Shown in pieces: positions 23,475 to 31,159 of a stretch of 64,000 nucleotides of DNA. The DNA comes from Sva-07 sp963716235 (GTDB taxonomy: Bacteria > Actinomycetota > Acidimicrobiia > Acidimicrobiales > Ilumatobacteraceae), in contig CAVQTE010000020.1 of assembly GCA_963716235.1 (NCBI GenBank), positions 434,001 to 498,000 on the forward strand, given 5' to 3'. Numbering within the stretch: position 1 is the first letter of the stretch; each line of letters begins with the position of its first letter. Both the position numbers and the translations under genes were made by a program. Below the pieces are notes generated by a model that had not been told where the DNA came from, made no database searches, and saw only the letters and a list, made by a program, of their open reading frames with translations.

Positions 23475-23768
23475 TCAGCTCTCGACGATGGCGAGCACGT
23501 CACGGCTGTTGAGCACGAGCAGGTCTTCGCCGTTCGCGGCGACTTCCGTGCCGCCGTACTTCGAGTACAGGACCGTGTCGCCGACCTTGATGTCGACGGG
23601 GATCAGGTCGCCCGTGGTTTCGGAGCGCTTTCCCGGGCCGACAGCGAGCACTTCGCCCTGCTGCGGCTTCTCCTTGGCGGTGTCGGGGATGACGAGGCCT
23701 GATGCGGTCTGCGTCTCGGCCTCGTTCGGCCGGACCACGATGCGGTCATCCAGCGGCTTCAGGTTCAT
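23475..23768 (-). CDS. groS: Co-chaperonin GroES
   Basis: A 97-residue cap for GroEL. It begins MNLKPLDDRIVVRPNEAE, has the mobile-loop region ETQTASGLVIPDTAKEKPQQ and the roof-strand GEVLAVGPGKR, and ends LLVLNSRDVLAIVES. The ATG at 23766-23768 gives the family-standard N terminus; the open frame upstream to 23843 lies in the promoter region. Two CIRCE-like boxes 69-144 bp upstream point to repression by HrcA and induction by heat. Confidence 0.96.
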   Translation of the reverse strand: MNLKPLDDRIVVRPNEAETQTASGLVIPDTAKEKPQQGEVLAVGPGKRSETTGDLIPVDIKVGDTVLYSKYGGTEVAANGEDLLVLNSRDVLAIVES

Positions 23769-23836
23769 GGTGTAAGCCTCCATTGGCTTGCTCACGCGGG
23801 TTCGAGTCCCGATGGGTTCTGACAGCCGGAAGCGGG

Positions 23837-23863
23837 TTAGCACTCACACCCGGCGAGTGCCAA
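23837..23863. promoter_or_regulatory. CIRCE element 1 (HrcA operator)
   Basis: TTAGCACTC, nine bases, then GAGTGCCAA. This matches the CIRCE consensus TTAGCACTC-N9-GAGTGCTAA at 17 of 18 positions. It lies 69 bp upstream of the groES start. HrcA is not encoded in the window. Confidence 0.92.
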
Positions 23864-23885
23864 TGTTAGGCGCGGCGCGCCACCG

Positions 23886-23912
23886 TTGGCAACCGCGGCC
23901 CGAGAGTGCTAA
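23886..23912. promoter_or_regulatory. CIRCE element 2, one perfect half-site
   Basis: The right half GAGTGCTAA is perfect, and nine bases before it lies TTGGCAACC, matching the left half at five or six of nine positions. Spacing is exactly that of CIRCE. It stands 22 bp from element 1, further from groES. Confidence 0.6.
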
Positions 23913-23930
23913 CCCCACACCGCCCCAACC

Positions 23931-23989
23931 ACCCCGAAAATTGCGGGGAGATCGCCGCTCAGTGCACATTTCCCCGCACATTTCGGGGT
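23931..23989. repeat. Imperfect palindrome spanning the end of maf
   Basis: Arms of 19 nt (23931-23949, 23971-23989) pair with two mismatches across a 21-nt loop that includes the maf stop codon. The arms carry CCCCGAAA and CGGGGA. The right arm encodes the last residues of Maf. It may act as the maf terminator or be a palindrome inserted at the gene end. Confidence 0.55.
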
Positions 23990-24555
23990 GTTGCCTCACT
24001 GATCAGCGCCAATGTCTCGGCGAGGGGAAGCCCGATCACGTTGGTGACGCTGCCGTCGATGCGCCGCACGAGCGCTCCACCCGCCCCTTGGATCGCATAG
24101 CTGCCGGCCTTCCCGAAGGGTTCCCCGGTCGCGACGTACCAATCCACCGTCTCGGGGGTGAGCTCCACGAACTCAACCGCCGTCGCGACGACCACCGTCG
24201 AGCCAGGCAGGACGGTGACCGCGGTGTGGACGAGGTGGGTTCGGCCGGAGATCAGTCCGAGCATGCGGCGGGCATCACCGGCGTCGACCGGCTTCTCCAG
24301 GATGAGCCCATCGACGTCGATGGTCGTGTCAGCGGCGACGACGATCGCGTCGGATCCGACCCGTCGTGCCACCGCCGCAGCCTTCTCGGCGGACAACCGC
24401 GCCACGTACCGGGCGGGCATCTCGCTGGGAAGCACCGACTCGTCGATGTCGGCGGGAATCACATCGAACTCCAGCCCGACCGAGCGCAGCAGCTCGGATC
24501 GGCGGGGCGACGCCGAGGCCAGCACCAGCCGCGCACCGTCCGGCAACTCGATCAT
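23959..24555 (-). CDS. maf: Maf-like nucleoside triphosphate pyrophosphatase
   Basis: A 198-residue Maf/YhdE-type house-cleaning enzyme that hydrolyses non-canonical nucleotides such as dTTP, UTP or modified forms. LVLASASPRRSELLRSVGL at the N terminus is the family signature, and VVAADTTIDVDGLILEKP and SYAIQGAGGALV complete the active site. The ATG at 24553-24555 overlaps the dusB stop. The C-terminal TPRNVRGNVH lies in a palindrome and looks like an appended tail, since Maf proteins usually end nearer the GLPL helix. Confidence 0.9.
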   Translation of the reverse strand: MIELPDGARLVLASASPRRSELLRSVGLEFDVIPADIDESVLPSEMPARYVARLSAEKAAAVARRVGSDAIVVAADTTIDVDGLILEKPVDAGDARRMLGLISGRTHLVHTAVTVLPGSTVVVATAVEFVELTPETVDWYVATGEPFGKAGSYAIQGAGGALVRRIDGSVTNVIGLPLAETLALISEATPRNVRGNVH

Positions 24556-25700
24556 CAGCCGCCCGACAGTGCCATGACCTGGTCGTCGTCGGGCACCGAG
24601 ACGTCGTGCAGCAACTCCTCGCGGCGATGGCCGTCGAGCCATCCATCGGGCAGGCTCACCTTGATCGGACCGTTCGTGTGCCCGCGCTTTATGCGTTCGC
24701 CGCCCTCGACGATCTGCGCACTCGGATCGAGGTCGGCGACGATGTCCTCGAGCTCCATCAGGGTCTTCACCATCGAGAACCGCCGCCGCACCTCCGGGCC
24801 GACGGGATAGCCACTCATGTACCAGCCGGTGTGCTTGCGGAAGTCACGCATCGCGTAGTTCTCACCGAGATGCGCCACGAGCAGCCGGGCGTGCTCGACC
24901 ATCACGGCGCACACCTCGCCGAGCAGACGACTCGGCGGAACCGGACGACCGGCCAACGCCTCGACCAGGTCACCGAACAACCACGGACGACCCAGACAGC
25001 CTCGACCGATGACCACGCCATCGCACCCGGTCTCGGCCATCATCCGCACCGCGTCGGATGCCTCCCAGATGTCGCCGTTGCCCAGTACCGGAATCGATCC
25101 GATTGCCTGCTTGAGTTCACCGATCGCATCCCATCGCGCCTCGCCGGAGTAATGCTGCTGGACCGTGCGAGCATGGAGAGCGATCGACGCCACACCCTCG
25201 TCGGCGCACACTTCACCGGTGCGGATGTGGGTGAGCCAGTCGTCGAACAGGCCCATGCGGAACTTCGCCGTCACGGGCACGCCGTAGGGCGACGCATTGG
25301 ACACGGCGGAACGCAGGATCGCCCGCAACAGCTCGGGCCGAGCCGGCACGGCCGCTCCCCCGCCGCGACGCGTCACCTTCGCGGCGGGACATCCGAAGTT
25401 GATGTCGATGTGATCGACACGACCAGCATCACAGAGCTTGGCGACCGCACGACCCATGATCTCCGGATCGCTGCCGTAGAGCTGCAGGCTGCGCGGACGC
25501 TCGTCGGGAGCGAAGCTGATCATGCGATCGGTCTTGGCGTTCGCTTGGACCACCGGGGTCGCCATCACCATCTCGTTGACGTAGACGAGCCCTGGAGCGA
25601 ATCGTCGACACATCGTGCGAAACGGCGCGTTCGTGACACCCGCCATCGGGGCGAGCACCACGGGAGCCGAGAGCTCGTAGGGGCCGATCGAGAACGACAT
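24555..25700 (-). CDS. dusB: tRNA-dihydrouridine synthase
   Basis: A 381-residue FMN enzyme that reduces uridines in tRNA. APMAGVTNAPFRTMCRRF at the N terminus and IDINFGCPAAKVTRRGGG, with the catalytic Cys, identify the DUS family. VLGNGDIW and VVIGRGCLGRPWLF bind FMN phosphate. It belongs to the DusB/DUS1 bacterial type. The ATG at 25698-25700 gives the family-standard start. The stop is shared with the maf start in a TGATG overlap. It lies 70 bp downstream of tsaD, behind a hairpin. Confidence 0.93.
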   Translation of the reverse strand: MSFSIGPYELSAPVVLAPMAGVTNAPFRTMCRRFAPGLVYVNEMVMATPVVQANAKTDRMISFAPDERPRSLQLYGSDPEIMGRAVAKLCDAGRVDHIDINFGCPAAKVTRRGGGAAVPARPELLRAILRSAVSNASPYGVPVTAKFRMGLFDDWLTHIRTGEVCADEGVASIALHARTVQQHYSGEARWDAIGELKQAIGSIPVLGNGDIWEASDAVRMMAETGCDGVVIGRGCLGRPWLFGDLVEALAGRPVPPSRLLGEVCAVMVEHARLLVAHLGENYAMRDFRKHTGWYMSGYPVGPEVRRRFSMVKTLMELEDIVADLDPSAQIVEGGERIKRGHTNGPIKVSLPDGWLDGHRREELLHDVSVPDDDQVMALSGG

Positions 25701-25740
25701 GACCCGAACACGGTATCCGCCACGATTGCCACAAGGGTCG

Positions 25741-25767
25741 TGCAAGAGGGGTCGTGCCCCTGTTGCA
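25741..25767 (-). terminator. Hairpin terminator after tsaD
   Basis: TGCAAGAGGGG (25741-25751) pairs with CCCCTGTTGCA (25757-25767) with one mismatch and a 5-nt loop. It begins 3 bp beyond the tsaD stop. No T-run follows, as is common in actinobacteria. Confidence 0.6.
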
Positions 25768-25770
25768 GGG

Positions 25771-26802
25771 TCAGTCGATGAAGGACAGGCGGAGGTTCGG
25801 CGTGGCGCCGACGTCGAGGGGCGTGGGACCGTCCGAGCGCAAGCGGTGCCATCCCGCCGCGGCGATCATCGCCGCATTGTCCGTGCACATCGATCGGCTC
25901 GGCAGGAAACCCTGGATGCCGTCTCGCTCGCAGGCATCGAGGACCTGCTCGCGCAACAGTGAGTTGGCCGCCACCCCCCCGCCGAGCACGATGCCGGTCG
26001 CCCCGACCTCAGCGGCGGCTCGACGCGCCTTGGTCACGAGCACGTCGACCACGGCCGCCTGGAACGACGCTGCAACGTCCTGCGACGACACGTCGGGATG
26101 TTTGCGCACGTAGTTCATGACCGAGGTCTTCAACCCACTGAACGAGAAGTCGTAACCGTCGTCCATCATCGCCCGCGGGAACCGGATCGCTTCGGGATCG
26201 CCGTCGAGCGCCGCCACGTCGATCGCCGGGCCGCCCGGATATCCGAGGTCGAGGAACCGCGCCACCTTGTCGAACGCCTCGCCGGCCGCGTCGTCGATCG
26301 TCTGACCCACGAGCCGATACCGGCCGTGACCCTGCATGTCGATGAGCATCGTGTGACCGCCCGACACGAGCAGCACCAACAGCGGAAACTCCAAGGTGGG
26401 GTCTTCCAGTGACGCTGCGTACAGATGCGCCTCCATGTGGTTGACGCCGACGAAGGGCACGTCCCACGCCATCGCCAGTGCCTTGGCGGCCGACACGCCG
26501 ACGAGCAACGCGCCGATCAGACCCGGCCCGATCGTGCATGCCACCGCATCGATGCGTTCGTCGTCGATCCCTGCCTCGACGATGGTTCGCGCGATCACCG
26601 GATTGAGGACGTCGAGGTGAGCTCTCGAGGCGATCTCAGGAACCACGCCACCGAAGTCGCTGTGCAGATCGACCTGCGTCGACACCACGTTCGACACCAC
26701 GTCGTAGCCGCCGAGCACGAGCGCCGCGGCCGTCTCGTCACAGCTCGTCTCGATGCCGAGGACCAGCGTCGACTCGTCGACGATCGGCGTCTCGAGGCTC
26801 AC
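25771..26802 (-). CDS. tsaD: tRNA threonylcarbamoyladenosine synthase subunit TsaD
   Basis: A 343-residue ASKHA-fold protein transfers threonylcarbamoyl to A37 of ANN-decoding tRNAs, acting with TsaB and TsaE. VLGIETSCDETAAALV at the N terminus, NHMEAHLYAA (two metal-binding His), VSGGHTMLI and GGGVAANSLLRE are the Kae1/Gcp signatures. The start overlaps the rimI stop by 4 bp. With tsaE, tsaB and rimI it forms a coupled operon. Confidence 0.96.
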   Translation of the reverse strand: MSLETPIVDESTLVLGIETSCDETAAALVLGGYDVVSNVVSTQVDLHSDFGGVVPEIASRAHLDVLNPVIARTIVEAGIDDERIDAVACTIGPGLIGALLVGVSAAKALAMAWDVPFVGVNHMEAHLYAASLEDPTLEFPLLVLLVSGGHTMLIDMQGHGRYRLVGQTIDDAAGEAFDKVARFLDLGYPGGPAIDVAALDGDPEAIRFPRAMMDDGYDFSFSGLKTSVMNYVRKHPDVSSQDVAASFQAAVVDVLVTKARRAAAEVGATGIVLGGGVAANSLLREQVLDACERDGIQGFLPSRSMCTDNAAMIAAAGWHRLRSDGPTPLDVGATPNLRLSFID

Positions 26803-27383
26803 GTGGTCACCTGCTCACGGATCGAGTCGAGGAGTCGTGCGTAGTCCGCGCCCTGAATGTCGTTGCACCACATGACGATCGCGTCCTCGGTGTTCTCGTA
26901 GTAGCGGGTGCGCACGCCGGCCGGCGCGAAACCGAACCGTCGGTACAACTCCTGCGCACCGGTGCTCGACACGCGCACCTCGAGCGTCCAGGCGATGCAG
27001 CCCTGTCGGATCGCCTCGTCGGCCAATCCGAGCAGGAGTGCAGTAGCGACTCCCCGGCGTTGCTCATCGGGCGCCACCGCAACATTGGTGACGTGGCCTT
27101 CGTCAGCCGCGAACCACAAACCGCCGTAGCCGACCACGGGCGCACGTCGCCCGGAACCCGTCGACGATCGCCGAGCCACCAGATAACGCCGCGTTCCCGA
27201 GCGCACCTGAGCAATCTCGCTCTCGAACACGCTCTGCGACCATGGCCGCGGGTAGCTGACCGATTCGATGGCCATCACACCGCCACGCAGATCGCGTCGG
27301 CGCATCGGCTCGATCGTGAGATCACCGATCGTCGTCGCAGCGCCTTCACCATCGCGCCGAAGGAGTCGTTCGATGACGCTCAT
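26799..27383 (-). CDS. rimI: Ribosomal-protein-alanine N-acetyltransferase RimI-like (GNAT)
   Basis: About 194 residues of GNAT fold. VTNVAVAPDEQRRGVATALLL is the acetyl-CoA pyrophosphate loop (short form EQRRGVATALL), and LEVRVSSTGAQELYRRFGF is the conserved B motif. RimI acetylates the N terminus of ribosomal protein S18 in E. coli and is widely embedded between tsaB and tsaD. An N-terminal 35-residue addition precedes the domain compared with E. coli RimI. ATG at 27381-27383 overlaps the tsaB stop. Longer upstream readings shadow tsaB and tsaE. Confidence 0.88.
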   Translation of the reverse strand: MSVIERLLRRDGEGAATTIGDLTIEPMRRRDLRGGVMAIESVSYPRPWSQSVFESEIAQVRSGTRRYLVARRSSTGSGRRAPVVGYGGLWFAADEGHVTNVAVAPDEQRRGVATALLLGLADEAIRQGCIAWTLEVRVSSTGAQELYRRFGFAPAGVRTRYYENTEDAIVMWCNDIQGADYARLLDSIREQVTT

Positions 27384-28072
27384 CGTCCCGCCCGAGTGGA
27401 CCAGTTGATCTGAGCGTCGGGCGCGCGCAGGTAGACCGGCTCGATCTCCCAGGGATTGACCCAGTCCTCGCGGAGTGCCCGTGCATGGGCAAGTTGCACG
27501 AGCGGGGCCGCCGAAGGATGTGCATCGCCGCCGATCTCGCAGCGGTATCCGTCGAGGATCTCCTCGCGGTAACGGAGTGCTCCGTCGCCGACACAGAGCA
27601 CGTCCTGGCTCCGAGCGAGCAGGTCCGCGACGAGATCGTCGACCGGTCCGACCGTGGGCTCGGCCACCTGCTGCACACCGCCGGGCACCTGCCGGTACAT
27701 CGCGTAGAACACCTCGCCCTTGCGCGCGTCGATCACCGGCACCACGACGCGATCGGTGTGGCGGTTGGGGAACGCGAGGAGATCGAGCGACGAGATCCCG
27801 ATCATCGGAATCCGCAGCGCTTGGGCGATGGCCTTGGCGCCGGCGAGCCCCACGCGCATGCCGGTGAACAGCCCGGGCCCGACATCGACGGCAACCACGC
27901 TGACCTCGTCGAGGTCGATGCCCGCCTGCTTCAACATGAACTCGATGGCAGGCACCAGCGTCTCCACGTGACGGCGCCCCTTGGTGACCTCGAACAGTCC
28001 GATGACCCCCTCGTGACCGCCAACGGCCACGCTCACGCGTTCGGTCGCCGTCTCGATACCGAGGATCAGCAC
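27380..28072 (-). CDS. tsaB: tRNA threonylcarbamoyladenosine dimerisation subunit TsaB
   Basis: About 230 residues, an inactive TsaD paralogue that scaffolds the complex. It begins with ILGIETATERVSVAVGG, and VDVGPGLFTGMRVGLAGAKA (short form GPGLFTGMRVGLA) is diagnostic. The GTG at 28070-28072 is the best start since it gives the normal N terminus and overlaps the tsaE end by 7 bp. A GTG or ATG further upstream would overlap tsaE more deeply. Confidence 0.92.
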   Translation of the reverse strand: MLILGIETATERVSVAVGGHEGVIGLFEVTKGRRHVETLVPAIEFMLKQAGIDLDEVSVVAVDVGPGLFTGMRVGLAGAKAIAQALRIPMIGISSLDLLAFPNRHTDRVVVPVIDARKGEVFYAMYRQVPGGVQQVAEPTVGPVDDLVADLLARSQDVLCVGDGALRYREEILDGYRCEIGGDAHPSAAPLVQLAHARALREDWVNPWEIEPVYLRAPDAQINWSTRAGR

Positions 28073-28596
28073 GAGAACGCCTCGCACGCTTCGACCAACC
28101 GGCTCCACCGAGCCGCCCACGACGGTCCCACGGCCGAGATCTCGATGAGGCGAACCGTCGGGTCGTCGTCGGAGCCGCCCTCGTCGTCGAGTTCGACCTC
28201 GAGGTGGACGTCGAGGTGATCACCGAAGAGGGTCTCGACGACGTCACCCCACTCGACCAGGACGATGCCATGGTCGTCGGCCAGCTCCTCGAGCGCCAGA
28301 TCGGCCACCTCGGTCGTCCGCTCGAGGCGGTACAGATCGGCGTGATGGAGCACCTTGGCACCATGGATGCCACCCGGCAGGTCGTAGCTGTGCACGAGCG
28401 TGAACGTCGGCGACGTGATCGGTTCGGTGACGCCGAGTGCCGAGCCGAAACCCTGGGCGAACGCGGTCTTGCCCGCGCCCATCTCCCCGGACAGCACGAT
28501 CAGATCGCCTCCGCGCGAGGCCATGGCCAATGCAGTCGCGACCGCATGGGTCTCGACCAACGAGTGCACTCTCAGCTCCAACATCTCAGCGCTCAA
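28066..28596 (-). CDS. tsaE: tRNA threonylcarbamoyladenosine ATPase TsaE
   Basis: A 176-residue P-loop ATPase that drives turnover of the TsaBD complex. The Walker A is SGEMGAGKTAFAQGFG at about residues 36-51, followed by SPTFTLVHSY and HHADLYRL, both family hallmarks, and a LVEWGD Walker B-like strand. The C-terminal acidic loop (DDEGGSDDDP) is longer than usual. Its start overlaps the end of alr by 4 bp. Confidence 0.93.
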   Translation of the reverse strand: MSAEMLELRVHSLVETHAVATALAMASRGGDLIVLSGEMGAGKTAFAQGFGSALGVTEPITSPTFTLVHSYDLPGGIHGAKVLHHADLYRLERTTEVADLALEELADDHGIVLVEWGDVVETLFGDHLDVHLEVELDDEGGSDDDPTVRLIEISAVGPSWAARWSRLVEACEAFSC

Positions 28597-29762
28597 CCAT
28601 TCGGGCTGATGCTAGGGCCCGCGCGTCGCGGCACGCGAGCGCCGATTCCACAGACGATTTCGTAGCCGATGGTTCCGAGCCGGTCGGCCCAGTCCTCGGC
28701 GCGAATCCGCTGGGAGCCCTCGGGGCCGTCCTGTCCACCGATGAGCACCACCTCGTCACCGACAGCGACCGGGTCGCCGTCGACACCGGCGCCCGGTCCG
28801 CAGTCGACCATCAGTTGGTCCATCGTCACCACTCCGACGATCGGGCGGCGGCGACCGGCGATGAGTACGTCGCCTCCCGTCGACGACAATCGCCGGGGCA
28901 CACCGTCGGCGTACCCGATCGGCACGGTCGCCACCGTCGTGTCGCGGTCGAACGTGTGCCGGAGTCCGTAGGAGATCCGCGAACCAGCACGAACGGTTTT
29001 GACGAACGACACTCGGGCCCGCAGCGAGAGCGCCGGTCGCAGGTCGTGACACAGATCGTCGACACCGTGACCCGGCGAGATCCCGTACACCGCGATGCCC
29101 GCACGAACGAACGAACGACGTGCCGCCGAGTGAGCCAATGCTCCCGCTGAATTCGCTGCGTGAACTGCGACATCTCCGGTCAGACCGAGGGTCGACAGCA
29201 CCTGGTCGAATCGACCGAGTTGGAGCGCTGTGAACTCGTCACCCGGTTCGTCGGCCACTGCGAGGTGGGTGAACACGCCGCCGAGTCGGAGCATCGGCGA
29301 CCGTTCAACGATGCGCTGGACGAGTGCCGTGACCGCCTCAGGTCGCGCACCGACGCGCTGCATCCCGGTGTCGACCTTGAGGTGAACCGTTCGGTCCGAG
29401 CCACCGGCGGCGAGCACGGCGGCGGCGAGCGCATCGATGAAGTCGTCGGTGTACACGGTCGGCGTCAGGTCGTTGGCCACGATGGCGCTCGCCGCCTCGG
29501 GCGGTTGCTCGCTGAGCACGAGGATCGGCGCGTCGATGCCGTCACGGCGCAGCTCGACGCCTTCGTGAACGAGAGCGACGCAGAGCCCGCGGGCCCCTGC
29601 GTCGAGCGCTGCCCGAGCCACCTCGATCGCGCCGTGGCCGTACCCGTTCGCCTTGACGACCACCCACACATCGCTCGGGGCGACGGTTGCCCGCAGCAGC
29701 GCGACGTTGTGGCGGATCGCGTCGAGGTCGACGTCGACCCACGCCCAGCGTTGCGGCGGCAT
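28593..29762 (-). CDS. alr: Alanine racemase
   Basis: About 389 residues of PLP enzyme that makes D-alanine for peptidoglycan. VVKANGYGHGAIEVA near residue 37 holds the PLP lysine, RAGIAVYGISPG and RISYGLRHTF the active-site region with the catalytic Tyr, and PIGYADGVPRRLS the family signature. Three starts lie in a row (GTG 29768, GTG 29765, ATG 29762). The ATG overlaps the preceding stop in TGATG and is taken here. Confidence 0.94.
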   Translation of the reverse strand: MPPQRWAWVDVDLDAIRHNVALLRATVAPSDVWVVVKANGYGHGAIEVARAALDAGARGLCVALVHEGVELRRDGIDAPILVLSEQPPEAASAIVANDLTPTVYTDDFIDALAAAVLAAGGSDRTVHLKVDTGMQRVGARPEAVTALVQRIVERSPMLRLGGVFTHLAVADEPGDEFTALQLGRFDQVLSTLGLTGDVAVHAANSAGALAHSAARRSFVRAGIAVYGISPGHGVDDLCHDLRPALSLRARVSFVKTVRAGSRISYGLRHTFDRDTTVATVPIGYADGVPRRLSSTGGDVLIAGRRRPIVGVVTMDQLMVDCGPGAGVDGDPVAVGDEVVLIGGQDGPEGSQRIRAEDWADRLGTIGYEIVCGIGARVPRRAGPSISPNG

Positions 29763-31129
29763 CACCACGACGTGAGTGCCGTCGGAATCAGATCGACGAT
29801 GTCGCCGGCGAGCAGGCCCCGCTCAGGCCCGAGCGCAGCGGCCTCGGAATGGAGCCAGGCCGCCGCAGCGGCAGCGGGCTCGGGGCGAACGCCGGCAGCC
29901 AGCAACGCACCGATCATCCCGGCGAGCACGTCTCCCGAGCCGGCGGTCGCCAGCCGTTCGTCGCCGTGATCGATGACGAAGGTCGGGCCGTCCGGCCCGG
30001 CGACCACCGTCGTCGGGCCCTTGAGGAGCACCGTGCAGTGGATGTGGTCGGCCAGTTCGCGCGCAGCCGCGACCCGGTCCGCTCCGGGTGGGGCACCTCG
30101 TAGCAGGGCGTACTCGCCGTCGTGCGGGGTGACGACGGTCGCCAGCCCTCGCGACTGCAACAGTGGCGCGGCTCCATCGGCACTCCAAGCAGCAGCGAAG
30201 ATGCCGTCACCGTCGATCACGACCGGAACCATGGCGTCGGTGATCAAGTGCCGGACCCCGGCCACGGTCGCTTCCTCGCGGCCCAGTCCAGGGCCCACGA
30301 CCAGGGATCCGAAGCGATTCAGGTCGTCGAGCACGTCGACGGCGAATCCGGCGATCGGAATGGGTCGCTGGATGATCTCGCTCCGAGCGTGCGGATCCAC
30401 ACCAGGACTCGACAGCGCCACCAGACCGGCACCCGAGCGCGCAGCCGCCGCCGCGCACAGTTGGCCGGCGCCGAGCATGCCGACGCTCCCTGCCACGATG
30501 CGCACAGCGCCCTTCCACTTGTGGGCATCGGTCGCCCGACGGGGCCACCAGTCGGCGACATCGGTGGCCTCCACGAGGAACTGGTCGGCGCTCGTCACGT
30601 CGAGCCCGATGTCGACCACGACGACGTCGCCGGCCAGGCGACGACCGGGACCGAAGACGAGCCCCGGTTTGAGTGCCTGGAACGTGACGGTGCGATCGGC
30701 CGCCAGCACACCCTCGCCCGACCCCCCGGTCAGTGCATTCACCCCGCTCGGGATGTCGACGGCCAACACCATGGGCCGTCCACCGCCGATGCCGGCGATT
30801 GCGGGCGCGATCCACTCGCCACGAAACCCGGTGCCGAAGGCGGCGTCGATCACGAGGTCGCACGGCGCGAGCATCGGTGGGCACGTCAGGGCGTCGACGA
30901 CGCGGACCTTGACGCCACGGCGTGCCAGGTAGTCGCCTGCTGTTCGCCCGTCGGCACCATTGTTTCCAGCCCCCGCGATGATGTTGACCGTGCGTCCGTA
31001 GGCGCCGCCGAGCATCGCCAGCGCCTCACGCGCCGTCGCTCGGCCGGCGCGATCGATCAATTCCTCGACGGGTTCGGGCGCCGCGGCATCGATCGCGCCC
31101 ATCTGCTGCGGTGTGACGATCGGGATCAC
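29762..31129 (-). CDS. nnr: Bifunctional NAD(P)H-hydrate epimerase / ADP-dependent NAD(P)H-hydrate dehydratase
   Basis: A 455-residue repair enzyme for hydrated NAD(P)H. The N-terminal YjeF epimerase half has IIAGAGNNGADGRTAGDYLA and DAAFGTGFRG. The C-terminal ribokinase-like dehydratase half has HKWKGAVRIVAGS, VVGPGLGR, TPHDGEYALL, VLLKGPTTVV and AGSGDVLAGMIGALLA, where the Asp is catalytic. The start is GTG at 31127-31129. Its neighbourhood with tsaE and alr is typical of actinobacteria. Confidence 0.94.
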   Translation of the reverse strand: MIPIVTPQQMGAIDAAAPEPVEELIDRAGRATAREALAMLGGAYGRTVNIIAGAGNNGADGRTAGDYLARRGVKVRVVDALTCPPMLAPCDLVIDAAFGTGFRGEWIAPAIAGIGGGRPMVLAVDIPSGVNALTGGSGEGVLAADRTVTFQALKPGLVFGPGRRLAGDVVVVDIGLDVTSADQFLVEATDVADWWPRRATDAHKWKGAVRIVAGSVGMLGAGQLCAAAAARSGAGLVALSSPGVDPHARSEIIQRPIPIAGFAVDVLDDLNRFGSLVVGPGLGREEATVAGVRHLITDAMVPVVIDGDGIFAAAWSADGAAPLLQSRGLATVVTPHDGEYALLRGAPPGADRVAAARELADHIHCTVLLKGPTTVVAGPDGPTFVIDHGDERLATAGSGDVLAGMIGALLAAGVRPEPAAAAAAWLHSEAAALGPERGLLAGDIVDLIPTALTSW

Positions 31130-31159
31130 CGAGTTGATCGTAACGATTGACCCCTGCCC

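Noticed and set aside
27384..28373. Upstream extension of rimI
   Set aside because: Covered by tsaB and tsaE in their conserved frames.
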